Shown here: positions 26,616-34,465 of the stretch, piece after piece
How the letters are laid out: each line of letters starts with the position of its first letter
Numbering within the stretch: the stretch's first letter is position 1
Origin: Caenibius tardaugens NBRC 16725
GTDB taxonomy: Bacteria; Pseudomonadota; Alphaproteobacteria; Sphingomonadales; Sphingomonadaceae
NCBI RefSeq assembly: GCF_003860345.1
Contig: NZ_CP034179.1
Location: 744,001-808,000 of the forward strand
Reading direction: 5' to 3'
Length of the DNA stretch: 64,000 nucleotides
Program-made: the position numbers and the translations under genes
The notes under the pieces: model-generated
Told to the model about the DNA's origin: nothing
The model's database searches: none
Seen by the model: the letters and a program-made list of their open reading frames with translations, nothing else

Positions 26616-28670
26616 ATGAACGCTGTTACCGAAATCCTAGCCGCCGAGCCTGTGTCGGGCGTCGAGATTTTCGTGCCGCTCGCCAAGCTCAAGAAGTCCC
26701 CGCGCAATGCCCGCAAGGTGCCGCATGGGGAAGCCGCTATCGAGGCGCTGGCCGCTTCGATCCAGCACAAGGGGCTGATCCAGAACCTTGTCGTAGAGCC
26801 GGAAACCAAGGAGGACGGGACGCCGACCGGCAACTATCTCGTTACCGCTGGTGAAGGCCGCAGGCTGGCGATGTTGCTGCGCGCCAAGCGCAAGCAGATC
26901 AAGAAGTCGGAAGTCGTGCGCTGCTGGCTCGATACCGCCAACGATCCGTCCGAAATCAGTCTGGACGAGAACGTGACCCGGACCCCTATGCACCCCGCCG
27001 ACCAGTTCGAGCGGTTCCGCGAACTGTCCGAAAGCAAGGGCTATGGCGTGGAAGAAATCGGCGCGCGGTTTGGCGTGTCGGCTGGCGTGGTGAAGCAGCG
27101 GCTTCGCCTTGGCGCTGTCTCGCCCAAGCTGTTGCAGGTCTATCGGGAGGACGGTCTTACGCTGGATCAGCTTATGGCCTTCGCTATCACCGAGGACCAT
27201 GACCGGCAGGAGCAGGTTTTCGCCAACCTGCATCACAACCGCGAACCGTGGATCATCCGGCGCGACATGACCGCAAGCAATGTCGTGGCAGAGGACCGGC
27301 GCGCGATATTCGTCGGAGCCGAAGCTTACGCGGAAGCGGGCGGCAACATCATCCGCGACCTGTTCAGCGAGGATCGTGGCGGGTTCTTCGAGGATGCGGG
27401 TTTGCTCGATACGCTCGCCGTCGAGAAATTGCGCGAAGTTGCCGAGCGCGTTCAGGCCGAGGGCTGGAAATGGGCCGAGGCGCATATCGACTATCCCCAC
27501 GCCCACGGGATGCGGCGCTTCTATCCGCAGACCGTCGCCCTGTCCGACGAGGAGGAGGCGCGGGTCGATGAGGCATGGGCCGAGTACGACCAGATCGTCG
27601 ACGGCTATGACTCGCTGGATGAAATGCCCGAGGATTTGGCGGCGAAAGCCCGTGCGCTGGACGCCGAAATGGACGCCCTGTCCGCCAAGCGTTCCGCCTA
27701 CGACCCCAATGTGATCGCCAATGGCGGTGCGTTCGTCGTACTTCAACATGACGGCACGGTCAGGGTCGAGCGCGGTTTCGTGCGGGCCGAGGACGAGGCG
27801 TTGGCGGACCCCCAGCCGGAGCCGGAAGAAGGCGATGCGACCGAGCCGCAGATGGGCGACGACGAGCAGCCGGAGGACGGCGACGAGGACGTGCAGGATG
27901 CCGACGAGGACGAAGACCCGGGCAAGCCGATTTCCGACAGCCTCACCCGTGACCTGTCCGCCTATCGGACGCTGGCGCTTCGCGTGGCGCTGGCCGAGCA
28001 GCCCGATATGGCCCTGATCGCGCTGACCCACACGCTGACCGCGCAACTTTTCTACAGCTATGCGGAGGCCGGTTGCCTTGAGGTTCGTCCGACCGTGACC
28101 CCCTTGGGGAGCCATGCGGACGGGATCGAGGACACGCCATTGGCGGCACGGGCGAGCGAGCAGCACGAGGCATGGGCCGAGCGGATGCCGCGCGACGTGG
28201 CGGACCTGTGGGGCTTCATCGTCGGGCTGGACGAGGCGAAGCGGATTGCGTTGCTGGCGCATTGCGCGGCTCGCACCGTCAACGCTCTGCGGTTGCCGTG
28301 GGACCGCAAGCCCCGGTCGCTGCAAACGGCGGACAGGCTGGCGGACGCGCTGGCGCTGGACGTGGCGAAGGACTGGACGCCGACCGTGGACAGCTACCTT
28401 GGCCGCGTCACCAAGGCGCATATCGTGGACGCTGTGACCGAAGGCGTGTCCGAGGACGCCGCTCGCCGCATCGCGGACATGAAGAAGCCGGACATGGCGC
28501 AAGCCGCCGAGCAGCTTCTTTCCGGGACCGGCTGGCTTCCTGCCGTGCTGCGGACGCCCGAACCGGAGGGAGCGGACCCCGCGCCTGCGGAGCCGGAGGA
28601 CGCGGATAGCGTGGAGCAGCCGCCCGAAGTGGAGGACAGCGAAGCATCCTTTGCTGTCGCCGCCGAATAG
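26616..28670 (+). CDS. ParB/RepB/Spo0J-family partition-like protein
   Basis: A 684-aa protein with an N-terminal ParB/sulfiredoxin-fold domain (about 18-115, LKKSPRNARK and GEGRRLAM) and a helix-turn-helix (about 145-185, YGVEEIGARFGVSAGVVKQRLRLGAVS). A long C-terminal part includes a very acidic stretch near 405-435. GGAGAA precedes the ATG. Chromosomal ParB is about 300 aa, so this is the long plasmid/ICE type. It may help keep the element or control its genes. No parA lies beside it. Confidence 0.85.
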   Translation: MNAVTEILAAEPVSGVEIFVPLAKLKKSPRNARKVPHGEAAIEALAASIQHKGLIQNLVVEPETKEDGTPTGNYLVTAGEGRRLAMLLRAKRKQIKKSEVVRCWLDTANDPSEISLDENVTRTPMHPADQFERFRELSESKGYGVEEIGARFGVSAGVVKQRLRLGAVSPKLLQVYREDGLTLDQLMAFAITEDHDRQEQVFANLHHNREPWIIRRDMTASNVVAEDRRAIFVGAEAYAEAGGNIIRDLFSEDRGGFFEDAGLLDTLAVEKLREVAERVQAEGWKWAEAHIDYPHAHGMRRFYPQTVALSDEEEARVDEAWAEYDQIVDGYDSLDEMPEDLAAKARALDAEMDALSAKRSAYDPNVIANGGAFVVLQHDGTVRVERGFVRAEDEALADPQPEPEEGDATEPQMGDDEQPEDGDEDVQDADEDEDPGKPISDSLTRDLSAYRTLALRVALAEQPDMALIALTHTLTAQLFYSYAEAGCLEVRPTVTPLGSHADGIEDTPLAARASEQHEAWAERMPRDVADLWGFIVGLDEAKRIALLAHCAARTVNALRLPWDRKPRSLQTADRLADALALDVAKDWTPTVDSYLGRVTKAHIVDAVTEGVSEDAARRIADMKKPDMAQAAEQLLSGTGWLPAVLRTPEPEGADPAPAEPEDADSVEQPPEVEDSEASFAVAAE

Positions 28671-28679
28671 CGGCACGGG

Positions 28680-28713
28680 GCCGGGACCGCGCGAGCGGTC
28701 CCGGCTTCTTTTT
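28680..28713 (+). terminator. Rho-independent terminator of the ParB-like gene
   Basis: Perfect 11-bp stem GCCGGGACCGC/GCGGTCCCGGC with a GCGA tetraloop, followed by TTCTTTTTG. It begins 10 bp after the stop codon. Confidence 0.88.
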
Positions 28714-29338
28714 GTGACCGGCGAAAAATCGCGGCCGCGCCCGTTGGGGCGCGGCCGCTTTCCCATTGCACAGGCGCCCCGCTCCGAGGACGCGGGGCGG
28801 CGTGCTGATAGCGGATCGACCGTTGCATTTCTGGAGGTGGGTTCGTCGAGTAAAGTTGCAGACCCACGCGGCGGGACCGCTCGGCGACTATGATGCGGGC
28901 GATGAGCGACGGTCTATGCCAGCCTCGCGCGGGATCTCGGCGAACACATAGGGAGCGTCAGCGGCGTTCGCTCTCCTGTAGTCTTTGCGAAGGATTACTT
29001 GCGAGGTGAGCCTGGCGCGGTCCAGCAAAGAAGCGAATGCCCTCCGACTGACGATGCCCATCATAGCCACGGCGTAGAATTTCCGGCTCGGCGACAACCG
29101 CGCGGCCTCTCGATTGGCTTGATCTAACCGGGGCCGGCTTCGCCTTGATCGGCCTGGCGCAACGGCGCCGCGCGGCTTTTTTCCGCCGCCTTCGGCTTTG
29201 CATCGCGAAACAAAAAAGCCGCGCGTCGCCATCCTCCGCTGTGCTTCGGCCGCAAGCGGTGCGCGTCCGATCATCCCCGCTTCACCGATCGCCATCGAGG
29301 CCGCGGCGGTCGTGGCCCGAAGCAAAAGGAACTTCGAC
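28714..29338. other. 625-bp non-coding region with further hairpins
   Basis: No gene is supported here. It contains a perfect 12-bp hairpin at 28731-28758 (GCGGCCGCGCCC-GTTG-GGGCGCGGCCGC, then TTT), a 7-bp GCCCCGC/GCGGGGC pair at 28776-28798 and the 14-bp inverted repeat at 29169-29225. A minus-strand frame covering 28888-29110 has protein-like composition but no start site or family I can name. Confidence 0.5.
29169..29225. repeat. 14-bp perfect inverted repeat with inward T-tracts
   Basis: CGCGCGGCTTTTTT (29169-29182) and its exact reverse complement (29212-29225) flank 29 bases. The T-runs face inward, unlike a bidirectional terminator. It lies about 110 bp before the DUF736 gene and may be a protein site or a long leader stem. 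Confidence 0.5.
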
Positions 29339-29638
29339 ATGGCCACCATCGGCACCTTCACCCAGGCGGGCAACGGCTCCTTCAGCGGAACCATCAAGAC
29401 GCTCACCCTCAACGCAAAGGCCACCCTCCGTCCGATCGAGAAGGAGAGCGATAAGGCCCCCGATTTTCGTCTCGTGGTCGGCACGGTCGAGTGCGGCGCG
29501 GGATGGAAGAAGACCAGCCGCGAGAACCGCGACTACATCTCGGTCAAGCTGGACGATCCGACCTTCGCGGCTCCGATCTACGCCACTCTGGTCGAAACCG
29601 AGACCCCCGGCGAATACGCTCTCATCTGGTCGCGCTGA
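29339..29638 (+). CDS. DUF736 protein (first copy)
   Basis: A 99-aa DUF736 protein ([60 protein letters not shown]). The family is found almost only on conjugative elements of proteobacteria; function is not established. AAAAGGA precedes the ATG. A second, diverged copy lies at 35814-36149. A strong terminator follows nine bases after the stop. Confidence 0.9.
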   Translation: MATIGTFTQAGNGSFSGTIKTLTLNAKATLRPIEKESDKAPDFRLVVGTVECGAGWKKTSRENRDYISVKLDDPTFAAPIYATLVETETPGEYALIWSR

Positions 29639-29647
29639 CCTCGACAC

Positions 29648-29676
29648 GGCGCCCCGCTCCCTCTGAGCGGGGCGCC
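29648..29676 (+). terminator. Strong hairpin after the first DUF736 gene
   Basis: Perfect 12-bp stem GGCGCCCCGCTC/GAGCGGGGCGCC with loop CCTCT, followed by TTCGTGTGTT. The T-run is imperfect, but the position right after the stop codon supports termination. Confidence 0.7.
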
Positions 29677-29925
29677 TTCGTGTGTTGGTTCGCCAGTTCA
29701 TAATATGGACGGGCCATCGGCCCGGCATGTTGTGAGGTGCTTGGGGCGCCGCCCCCAGCGCCCTTCGGAGCGGCTTCCGCCCAGCTTCCTTCACGCGCGA
29801 GCGCGTTCCGTGCAGCCGGTTCCCCGCGAAGCCGCCCACTCCGGTTGCACCCCCGGTCTCGCCGACGGGCAGGGTTTCAGCGCGGCGTTCCGCTGCGCGG
29901 AAACCCAAGCCCAAGGAGTTCAGCC

Positions 29926-30765
29926 ATGTGTCATCAGCTTGCCACCCGGTTCGGCCGCAACGCCCATCAGATCAGCGGCCGTGAGGCGCTCGACAACGAG
30001 GCGCTGTATCGGCACGTGCCGTCCATCTTCGCCCGCGAGGCGCACGACAGCCGTTCGGAGCGCTATGTCTATGTTCCGACCATCGACATCGTGGAGGGGC
30101 TGCGCCGGGAAGGATGGTTCCCTTTCTTCGCGGTTCAGTCGGTTCCGCGCGACGGCAGCCGCCACGGCCACGCCAAGCACATGCTGCGCCTGCGCCGGGA
30201 CGACGGTATCGGCAAGCCCGAGGCGGCCGAAGTCATCATCGTCAACAGCCATGACGGGACCAGCGCCTATCAGATGTTCGCCGGGATGCTGCGGTTCGTC
30301 TGCACCAATAGCATGATCGCGGGCGAGCGGTTCGAGGAGGTCCGCGTGCCGCACAAGGGCAACATCCAGCACGATATAATCGAGGGTGTTTACACCGTGG
30401 CGGAGGACTTCCCCCGGCTGATCGACGCCAGCGAGACCATGAAGGAGGTTCGGCTTTCCGAGGAAGAGCGCCGCTTACTCGGCGAGGTCAGCCTGGTCGC
30501 GCGCTACGGAGAGGACGAAAGCCCGTTGCGGCCCGAGCAGATCATCGAGCCGCGCCGCCGCGAGGACATGGGTGACAGCCTGTGGACCACGTTCAACGTC
30601 ATTCAGGAGAATGTCGTTCGGGGCGGATTACAGGGCCGCAAGCGCAATGCCGAGGGCCGTATCCGCCGCAGCCAGACCCGCGCCATCAACGGCATCGACC
30701 AGAACGTGACGCTCAATCGCGCGCTTTGGACACTGGCCGAAGGGATGCAGCGCCTCAAAGCCTAA
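29926..30765 (+). CDS. DUF932 protein
   Basis: A 279-aa DUF932 protein with the usual pattern: SERYVYVPTIDIVEGLRREGWFPFFAVQS at about 43-70, then HAKHMLRLRR, a VNSHDGTSAYQMFAGMLRFVCTNSMI core and a C-terminal helix with NRALWTLAEGMQRLKA. DUF932 is a common conjugative-element and phage family of unknown role; ArdC-like or DNA maintenance functions have been proposed. CAAGGAG lies seven bases before the ATG. It is flanked by structured DNA on both sides. Confidence 0.88.
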   Translation: MCHQLATRFGRNAHQISGREALDNEALYRHVPSIFAREAHDSRSERYVYVPTIDIVEGLRREGWFPFFAVQSVPRDGSRHGHAKHMLRLRRDDGIGKPEAAEVIIVNSHDGTSAYQMFAGMLRFVCTNSMIAGERFEEVRVPHKGNIQHDIIEGVYTVAEDFPRLIDASETMKEVRLSEEERRLLGEVSLVARYGEDESPLRPEQIIEPRRREDMGDSLWTTFNVIQENVVRGGLQGRKRNAEGRIRRSQTRAINGIDQNVTLNRALWTLAEGMQRLKA

Positions 30766-30773
30766 CTATCGCC

Positions 30774-30903
30774 GCCGCAGGGCCGAGCTCGGCCCTGCGG
30801 CTTCGCCATTTCCGCGCCGATCCGCTGCGGCGGATCGGCGGCGGCCGCGCGTCCCCAAGGTCCGCGCGGCCGCAAAGGTTCGCTCGCCGGGCTGCCGCCC
30901 GGC
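30774..30903. repeat. Array of four consecutive perfect hairpins
   Basis: Four perfect inverted repeats sit in 130 bp. The first is a 28-bp uninterrupted palindrome (30774-30801, arm GCCGCAGGGCCGAG). The others are CGCCGATCCGC-TGCG-GCGGATCGGCG (30815-30840), an 11-bp GCGGCCGCGCG pair with an 11-base loop (30841-30873), and GCCGGGC-TGCC-GCCCGGC (30886-30903). The first, eight bases after the DUF932 stop, may terminate transcription; the role of the set is unknown. Confidence 0.6.
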
Positions 30904-31281
30904 TCGCTTTGGGTAGTCATTTCGGCAGTGCTGTTCTATGAAGTCCTCGGGCCGCTACGCGGCGGCCTGGGGTGTGGAAACCCCGGATTAACCGGTTCGG
31001 CGCCGGCCGTGACGGCGTCGCGATCCTTGACCATGCGGTCGGGGAGCCTGCGACGTATGTCCAGGTGCCTCGGTGCTAAAGGTCGTAGGAACCGAGTTAA
31101 TCCGGTTTTCCAACTCCCCGATCACGGGTTCAGGAGCTGTTTGCGGGGGCGCACCGCAAATCAGCAGCCCTGTGAATTGTCGAGGCATTGCAGATTCCGC
31201 GCGCAGTCATGCAGAACGAGCGCATCGAAAATGCTCCGACATTGGCTTATTGGTTAACGCGGGCGGGAAGTCGGGGGCATC
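30904..31281. promoter_or_regulatory. 378-bp leader region of the DUF2285 regulatory genes
   Basis: No gene is seen. The region holds a 10-bp inverted repeat, CCGGATTAAC (30983-30992) and GTTAATCCGG (31096-31105), spaced by about 100 bp, which could bind one regulator at two sites. It is the likely promoter region of the QseM-like gene. Confidence 0.35.
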
Positions 31282-31554
31282 ATGGTCAAGATGGGATTCG
31301 ATGAATGCGCGCCTGATTCGCAGCAGCTCACCAGCTATGACGAGGGTCATTTGGCGGACTATCTGCGCTTGTTAGATGCTAACGCAGATGGAACCGATTG
31401 GCGCGAGGCAGCGGGACTGATTTTCGGCATCGACGCCGCCGTGGAGCCGGATCGTGCGAAGACGATGCATGACACTCATCTAGCTCGCGCGCGGTGGATA
31501 ACAGAGGTGGGATATGCTCATCTGCTCGGCTGTCAGCCCCCGCTAAACCGTTAA
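31282..31554 (+). CDS. Small DUF2285-type protein, QseM-like
   Basis: A 90-aa protein with the pattern SYDEGHLADYLRLLDANADGTDWREAAGLIFGID...HLARARWITEVGYAHLL that recurs in small DUF2285-type proteins of rhizobial and sphingomonad ICEs. In ICEMlSymR7A the DUF2285 protein QseM binds and blocks the activator FseA. Here the gene lies 147 bp upstream of an FseA-like gene, so an antiactivator role is plausible (inference). An alternative ATG lies nine bases downstream. AT content is higher than in the flanking transfer genes. Confidence 0.6.
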   Translation: MVKMGFDECAPDSQQLTSYDEGHLADYLRLLDANADGTDWREAAGLIFGIDAAVEPDRAKTMHDTHLARARWITEVGYAHLLGCQPPLNR

Positions 31555-31701
31555 AATTGAACTCCAATTTGGATCGAGTTCGGTTGTTATGGTCCCGCCC
31601 GCGCGACATGGTTGTGCGCGATCTTCGCTCTATCCTGTAGGTAAGGCGGCGACGATGTTGCGTTCTCCGAAATCCGCGCAGAGCGCGGCGGGGAGGATGC
31701 A

Positions 31702-32485
31702 ATGCCGACGCCACCTGGGCGTCGCCAGCGGCGCGCCGGCGGACTGTCCGACGCCCTCGGGCGCGCCGATTTAGCAGCTGAGTTCCTACGCCGAAACCGC
31801 ACCTATCGCGCCGAACACACGCAGATGCAGCAGCGCATCGCGAGCGGCGCCGTCGCGAAGAACGCCGCCGAGACGGCGTTCGCGCGGCGCTGGGGGTTGT
31901 CCTTTCGCCACGGCGCCGGATGAGCTTTTAGAGTCGGTCATCTGGCGCCCGGAGCTGACCGCCGTCACGGTCATTCTCGACGCCGCGCCGGAGGGATTTG
32001 AGACCGCCGCCCCGGTCCCTCCGCGCGCGCTGGGCGCGCTGCTCGCCGACCTGGCCGGGATCGACGGCCGCCATGTCGTCGTCGCCGACGCGGCCGGCGA
32101 GCATCGGCTGTGGCTGCGCGATCCTGCACCGGGCAAGCCGCTCGCCGCGATCATTCCGCTCGACAAGGACTTCATCACCCGGATCGCGAGCCTGCTGCGC
32201 TTTCACCGGCGTCTGCTCGGCCGGACAGCCGGGCCGCTGCCGCGCGGCTGGCCGCTGACGGCCTATCGGCTCGCACGGCTCGACCTGATGCTCCGCGCGA
32301 TAGACCTCCGTCAGAACGGCGCAACCTACCGCGAAATCGCGACAGCGCTGGGACGCGATGACGCTGCCCGTCTTTCCGCGAGCGACTGGAAAATGTCGGC
32401 CTCGCGGTCATTCGTCGTGCGCCTGGTCCGCGACGGCATCGCCATGATGAATGGCGACTATCGCAAGCTGCTCCGCATTCGTTGA
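31702..32485 (+). CDS. FseA-like transcriptional activator encoded by two frames with +1 frameshift
   Basis: Frame 0 starts at the ATG at 31702 (GGAGG five bases upstream) and encodes a regulator-like N-terminal domain (DLAAEFLRRNRTYRAEH, then ARRWGLSF) before a TGA at 31921. The +1 frame continues (ATAPDELLESVIWRPEL) into a DUF2285 domain (GATYREIATALG, SFVVRLVRDGIAMMNGDYRKLL) ending at 32485. Shifting on TTTC at 31903-31906 yields 260 aa and restores the family sequence RWGLxF...PDE...WRPEL. In ICEMlSymR7A, msi172 and msi171 are fused by +1 programmed frameshifting into FseA, the activator of excision and transfer. A single-base sequencing insertion is the alternative. Confidence 0.72.
31903..31906 (+). 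promoter_or_regulatory. Candidate +1 ribosomal frameshift site TTTC
   Basis: In frame 0 the codons are TCC TTT CGC. tRNA-Phe (anticodon GAA) on TTT can slip one base to TTC, a better match, and the next codon then becomes GCC in the DUF2285 frame. The frame-0 stop is five codons further on. Confidence 0.55.
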
Positions 32486-32591
32486 TCGTCCTAAACGGCC
32501 CCTCGAAATTGGATTATAGGACTTTCACGCAATATAAGGTCGCGCAGTTTCCGGCGCGGCGGCGTTGCGGCAGCAAAGTAACGACCTAACA

Positions 32592-32873
32592 TCAAGAACG
32601 AGCATTGAGAGCGGTGGCTATTAGGGGCAGGTAGCGACTAACTTGATCGCGGTCGCTTTGCTTCTCTTTGGCGCTGAGATCATGGTAGTCCGTCGCCGCT
32701 TGCCGATCCCATCGTTCCACCAGTTCGGCAGGCAAGACGAGCGAGCCGTCTGCTTGCCTGACGCCCTTTGAATGCATGTATCGCTGCCAATGTGACCAGC
32801 GCTCATGCTCGATCGCAGCCAGTTCGTCCATGAGACCGTACAAGACGGCATCGACGTCGATCGGATCGCCCAT
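32592..32873 (-). CDS. RyR-domain-like small protein, third gene of the TIR-caspase operon
   Basis: A 93-aa protein with ELAAIEHERWSHWQRYM near residue 16 and YHDLSAKEKQSDRDQVSRYLPLI near residue 62. This fits the core of RyR domains (HexW and Lxx-eKexDR motifs). It starts three bases after the caspase stop codon on the same strand, so it is translated with it. RyR domains are thought to bind small ligands in immunity-related proteins. Here it could bind the TIR-made nucleotide or act as an added regulator (inference). Two-gene TIR-caspase systems do not need such a gene. Confidence 0.6.
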   Translation of the reverse strand: MGDPIDVDAVLYGLMDELAAIEHERWSHWQRYMHSKGVRQADGSLVLPAELVERWDRQAATDYHDLSAKEKQSDRDQVSRYLPLIATALNARS

Positions 32874-32876
32874 CGG

Positions 32877-33866
32877 TTAGATGAGCCCGTCAGCGACAAG
32901 CTGCCGATAATGCTGTCCGAGAACCGTCAACTCGCAGGACTTGCTGTTCATCGCTGCGTGCCACATGTGGGCTTCCCCGACCGGACGAACCAAATTTACC
33001 TTCACATAGCGCTGTAACACCGCAAAGACCGCGTTCTTTTGGGGGTCTGGTGGCGGTAGATTTGGGTCAGCCTTCTGTTCCTCCGTGCGTTCCGGCTCGT
33101 AGCTGGGATCTAGGGGAAAATCATAGTCCGGGCGGGGGAAATATGTCGCCAGCACTTGCAAATCCGCAAGCGGGATCGGTGCTGCAGCCTTACGCAATGA
33201 CACGAAGGTCTTCACATTGGTCTTGAACATAGGGCGTTGTGCCCAAGGGCCAAGAGATTGATCGATATGCGCATAGACGCTGCCGGGCGTTACGTCGCCA
33301 AGTAGATTTGCAGCCGCACCGCCGAGTGCATCGACGAATAGGCTCGTGAAGACACCGGCCCCACCTCCGGGAACTTCCATCGCATATTGCTCTGCGGTTG
33401 AAGCCGTCAGAATGGTCATGCCTTCCTTCACTTCGGCAATCATCTGCTCCGGCCGCGTGCCTGCAACGCCACTGTGGCAACTATCGAGAATGACGATCTT
33501 GTTCTTTGCGGGAGACTTCCCTGCGAGAGTCATCAACTCGGAGAGCGAGAGACCATCGTCGCCAGACTTGCATTCCGTGCCACACAGAAAACCGCCAGTA
33601 TCTTCAATGTAGCCATGACCGGCAAAATAGAAGAGCGCGATTTCCGAATCGTCAGCAAATAGTTCTCTAACCGCGTCCTTGAGCCGCCCCTTTTCGACTC
33701 GATCCGTCGCGCTGGTTCCAGTCAGCAACATCGGCGTGGCGAAATTGACAGTGCCGTCGGCATGCCGTTCGAGCACGCTTTTCACCGAGTGAGCGTCATT
33801 TACGCAACCACTCAGGCCGCCAATGTGGTCGTAGTGGTCGATACCGACAATGAGAGCCTTACGCAC
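32877..33866 (-). CDS. Caspase-like protease (effector of a type IV Thoeris-like system)
   Basis: A 329-aa caspase/metacaspase-fold protease. The catalytic dyad is visible: H84 in FYFAGHGY and C130 in VILDSCHSG. The caspase domain covers about 1-230. A proline-rich linker (about 250-275) leads to a C-terminal module ending [21 protein letters not shown]. In type IV Thoeris, a TIR protein makes N7-cADPR upon phage infection, which activates the caspase to degrade cell proteins. The start is GTG with GAGGTG seven bases upstream; 12 bp separate it from the TIR gene. Confidence 0.88.
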   Translation of the reverse strand: MRKALIVGIDHYDHIGGLSGCVNDAHSVKSVLERHADGTVNFATPMLLTGTSATDRVEKGRLKDAVRELFADDSEIALFYFAGHGYIEDTGGFLCGTECKSGDDGLSLSELMTLAGKSPAKNKIVILDSCHSGVAGTRPEQMIAEVKEGMTILTASTAEQYAMEVPGGGAGVFTSLFVDALGGAAANLLGDVTPGSVYAHIDQSLGPWAQRPMFKTNVKTFVSLRKAAAPIPLADLQVLATYFPRPDYDFPLDPSYEPERTEEQKADPNLPPPDPQKNAVFAVLQRYVKVNLVRPVGEAHMWHAAMNSKSCELTVLGQHYRQLVADGLI

Positions 33867-33878
33867 AAATGCACCTCA

Positions 33879-34250
33879 TCAAAGCGAGTCGATGAAGCCG
33901 CTGATATTCGTGTCGCTCCAGACGTACGTGGTCACGCCCGCCAGACTGGTCCGGTCATTGGAGTAGGCGTAGATGCCTCGAATAGGCTTACCCTCTTCCT
34001 GAGCGCACTGAATCTCCCATTTTTGGCCGCTCGAAGTCAGCGAGTTTTTGCTTACGAGGACGATCACACCGTCTGAACGACGGATGCGAGTGCGCACCTT
34101 CGTCTTCCAATCATTGTCGTAAGCCTGCTTCACCGACATGTCGATGAACTCATACGGAGCGCGGGGATGAAGCGACTGCCCCTTCAAGAAATCCCGCTGG
34201 CGTTCGTCTTCGATTGCGAACGCGATGAACACCACTTTCTTGTCAGCCAT
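33879..34250 (-). CDS. thsB: TIR-like protein (ThsB/DUF1863 type)
   Basis: A 123-aa TIR-fold protein of the ThsB type: KKVVFIAFAIEDERQRDFL strand-helix at the start, YEFIDMSVKQAYDNDWKTKVRTRIRRSDGVIVLVSKNS in the middle, and KWEIQCAQEEGKPIRGIYAY with the putative catalytic Glu79. Such proteins use NAD to make a cyclic ADP-ribose signal. The ATG at 34250 is chosen because ThsB proteins begin right at strand 1 and GGGGG lies upstream; the frame is open for 25 more codons. It is the first gene of the trio. Confidence 0.85.
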   Translation of the reverse strand: MADKKVVFIAFAIEDERQRDFLKGQSLHPRAPYEFIDMSVKQAYDNDWKTKVRTRIRRSDGVIVLVSKNSLTSSGQKWEIQCAQEEGKPIRGIYAYSNDRTSLAGVTTYVWSDTNISGFIDSL

Positions 34251-34465
34251 CTCTGCCCCCAAGTGATTCTGGATAAGCCAGTAAACCTGTGATTGCATAT
34301 AGCGGCTGGGACGCAAGGAAGACATAGTTCATTCCGCTTCCGGCTGAGGCCGATCGCCCTCGCGGGGTGGTCGCGTCCGTGCAGCCGCACATCTTCATAC
34401 CCCACCCGGCCGCCTCAGTTCTGACAATTACGCCTCCTGCCGCCACCGCCCGCAGGAGCAGTCAC

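Noticed and set aside
28888-29484. Minus-strand frame of 198 codons
   Set aside because: Its N-terminal half is antisense to DUF736, and the rest has no recognisable family or ribosome site; kept only as a note.
26162-31281. Repeated GC-rich palindromes considered as a CRISPR array or insertion-sequence ends
   Set aside because: The hairpins differ from one another, have no constant repeat-spacer spacing, and no cas or transposase gene is near. No CRISPR array was seen anywhere in the window.
31891-31923. FseA frame change explained by a sequencing error in the G5 run
   Set aside because: Possible, but it needs an extra base whereas the other three breaks are missing bases. Repair at G5 would also give RWGCPF instead of the conserved RWGLxF, while the TTTC slip keeps the motif.
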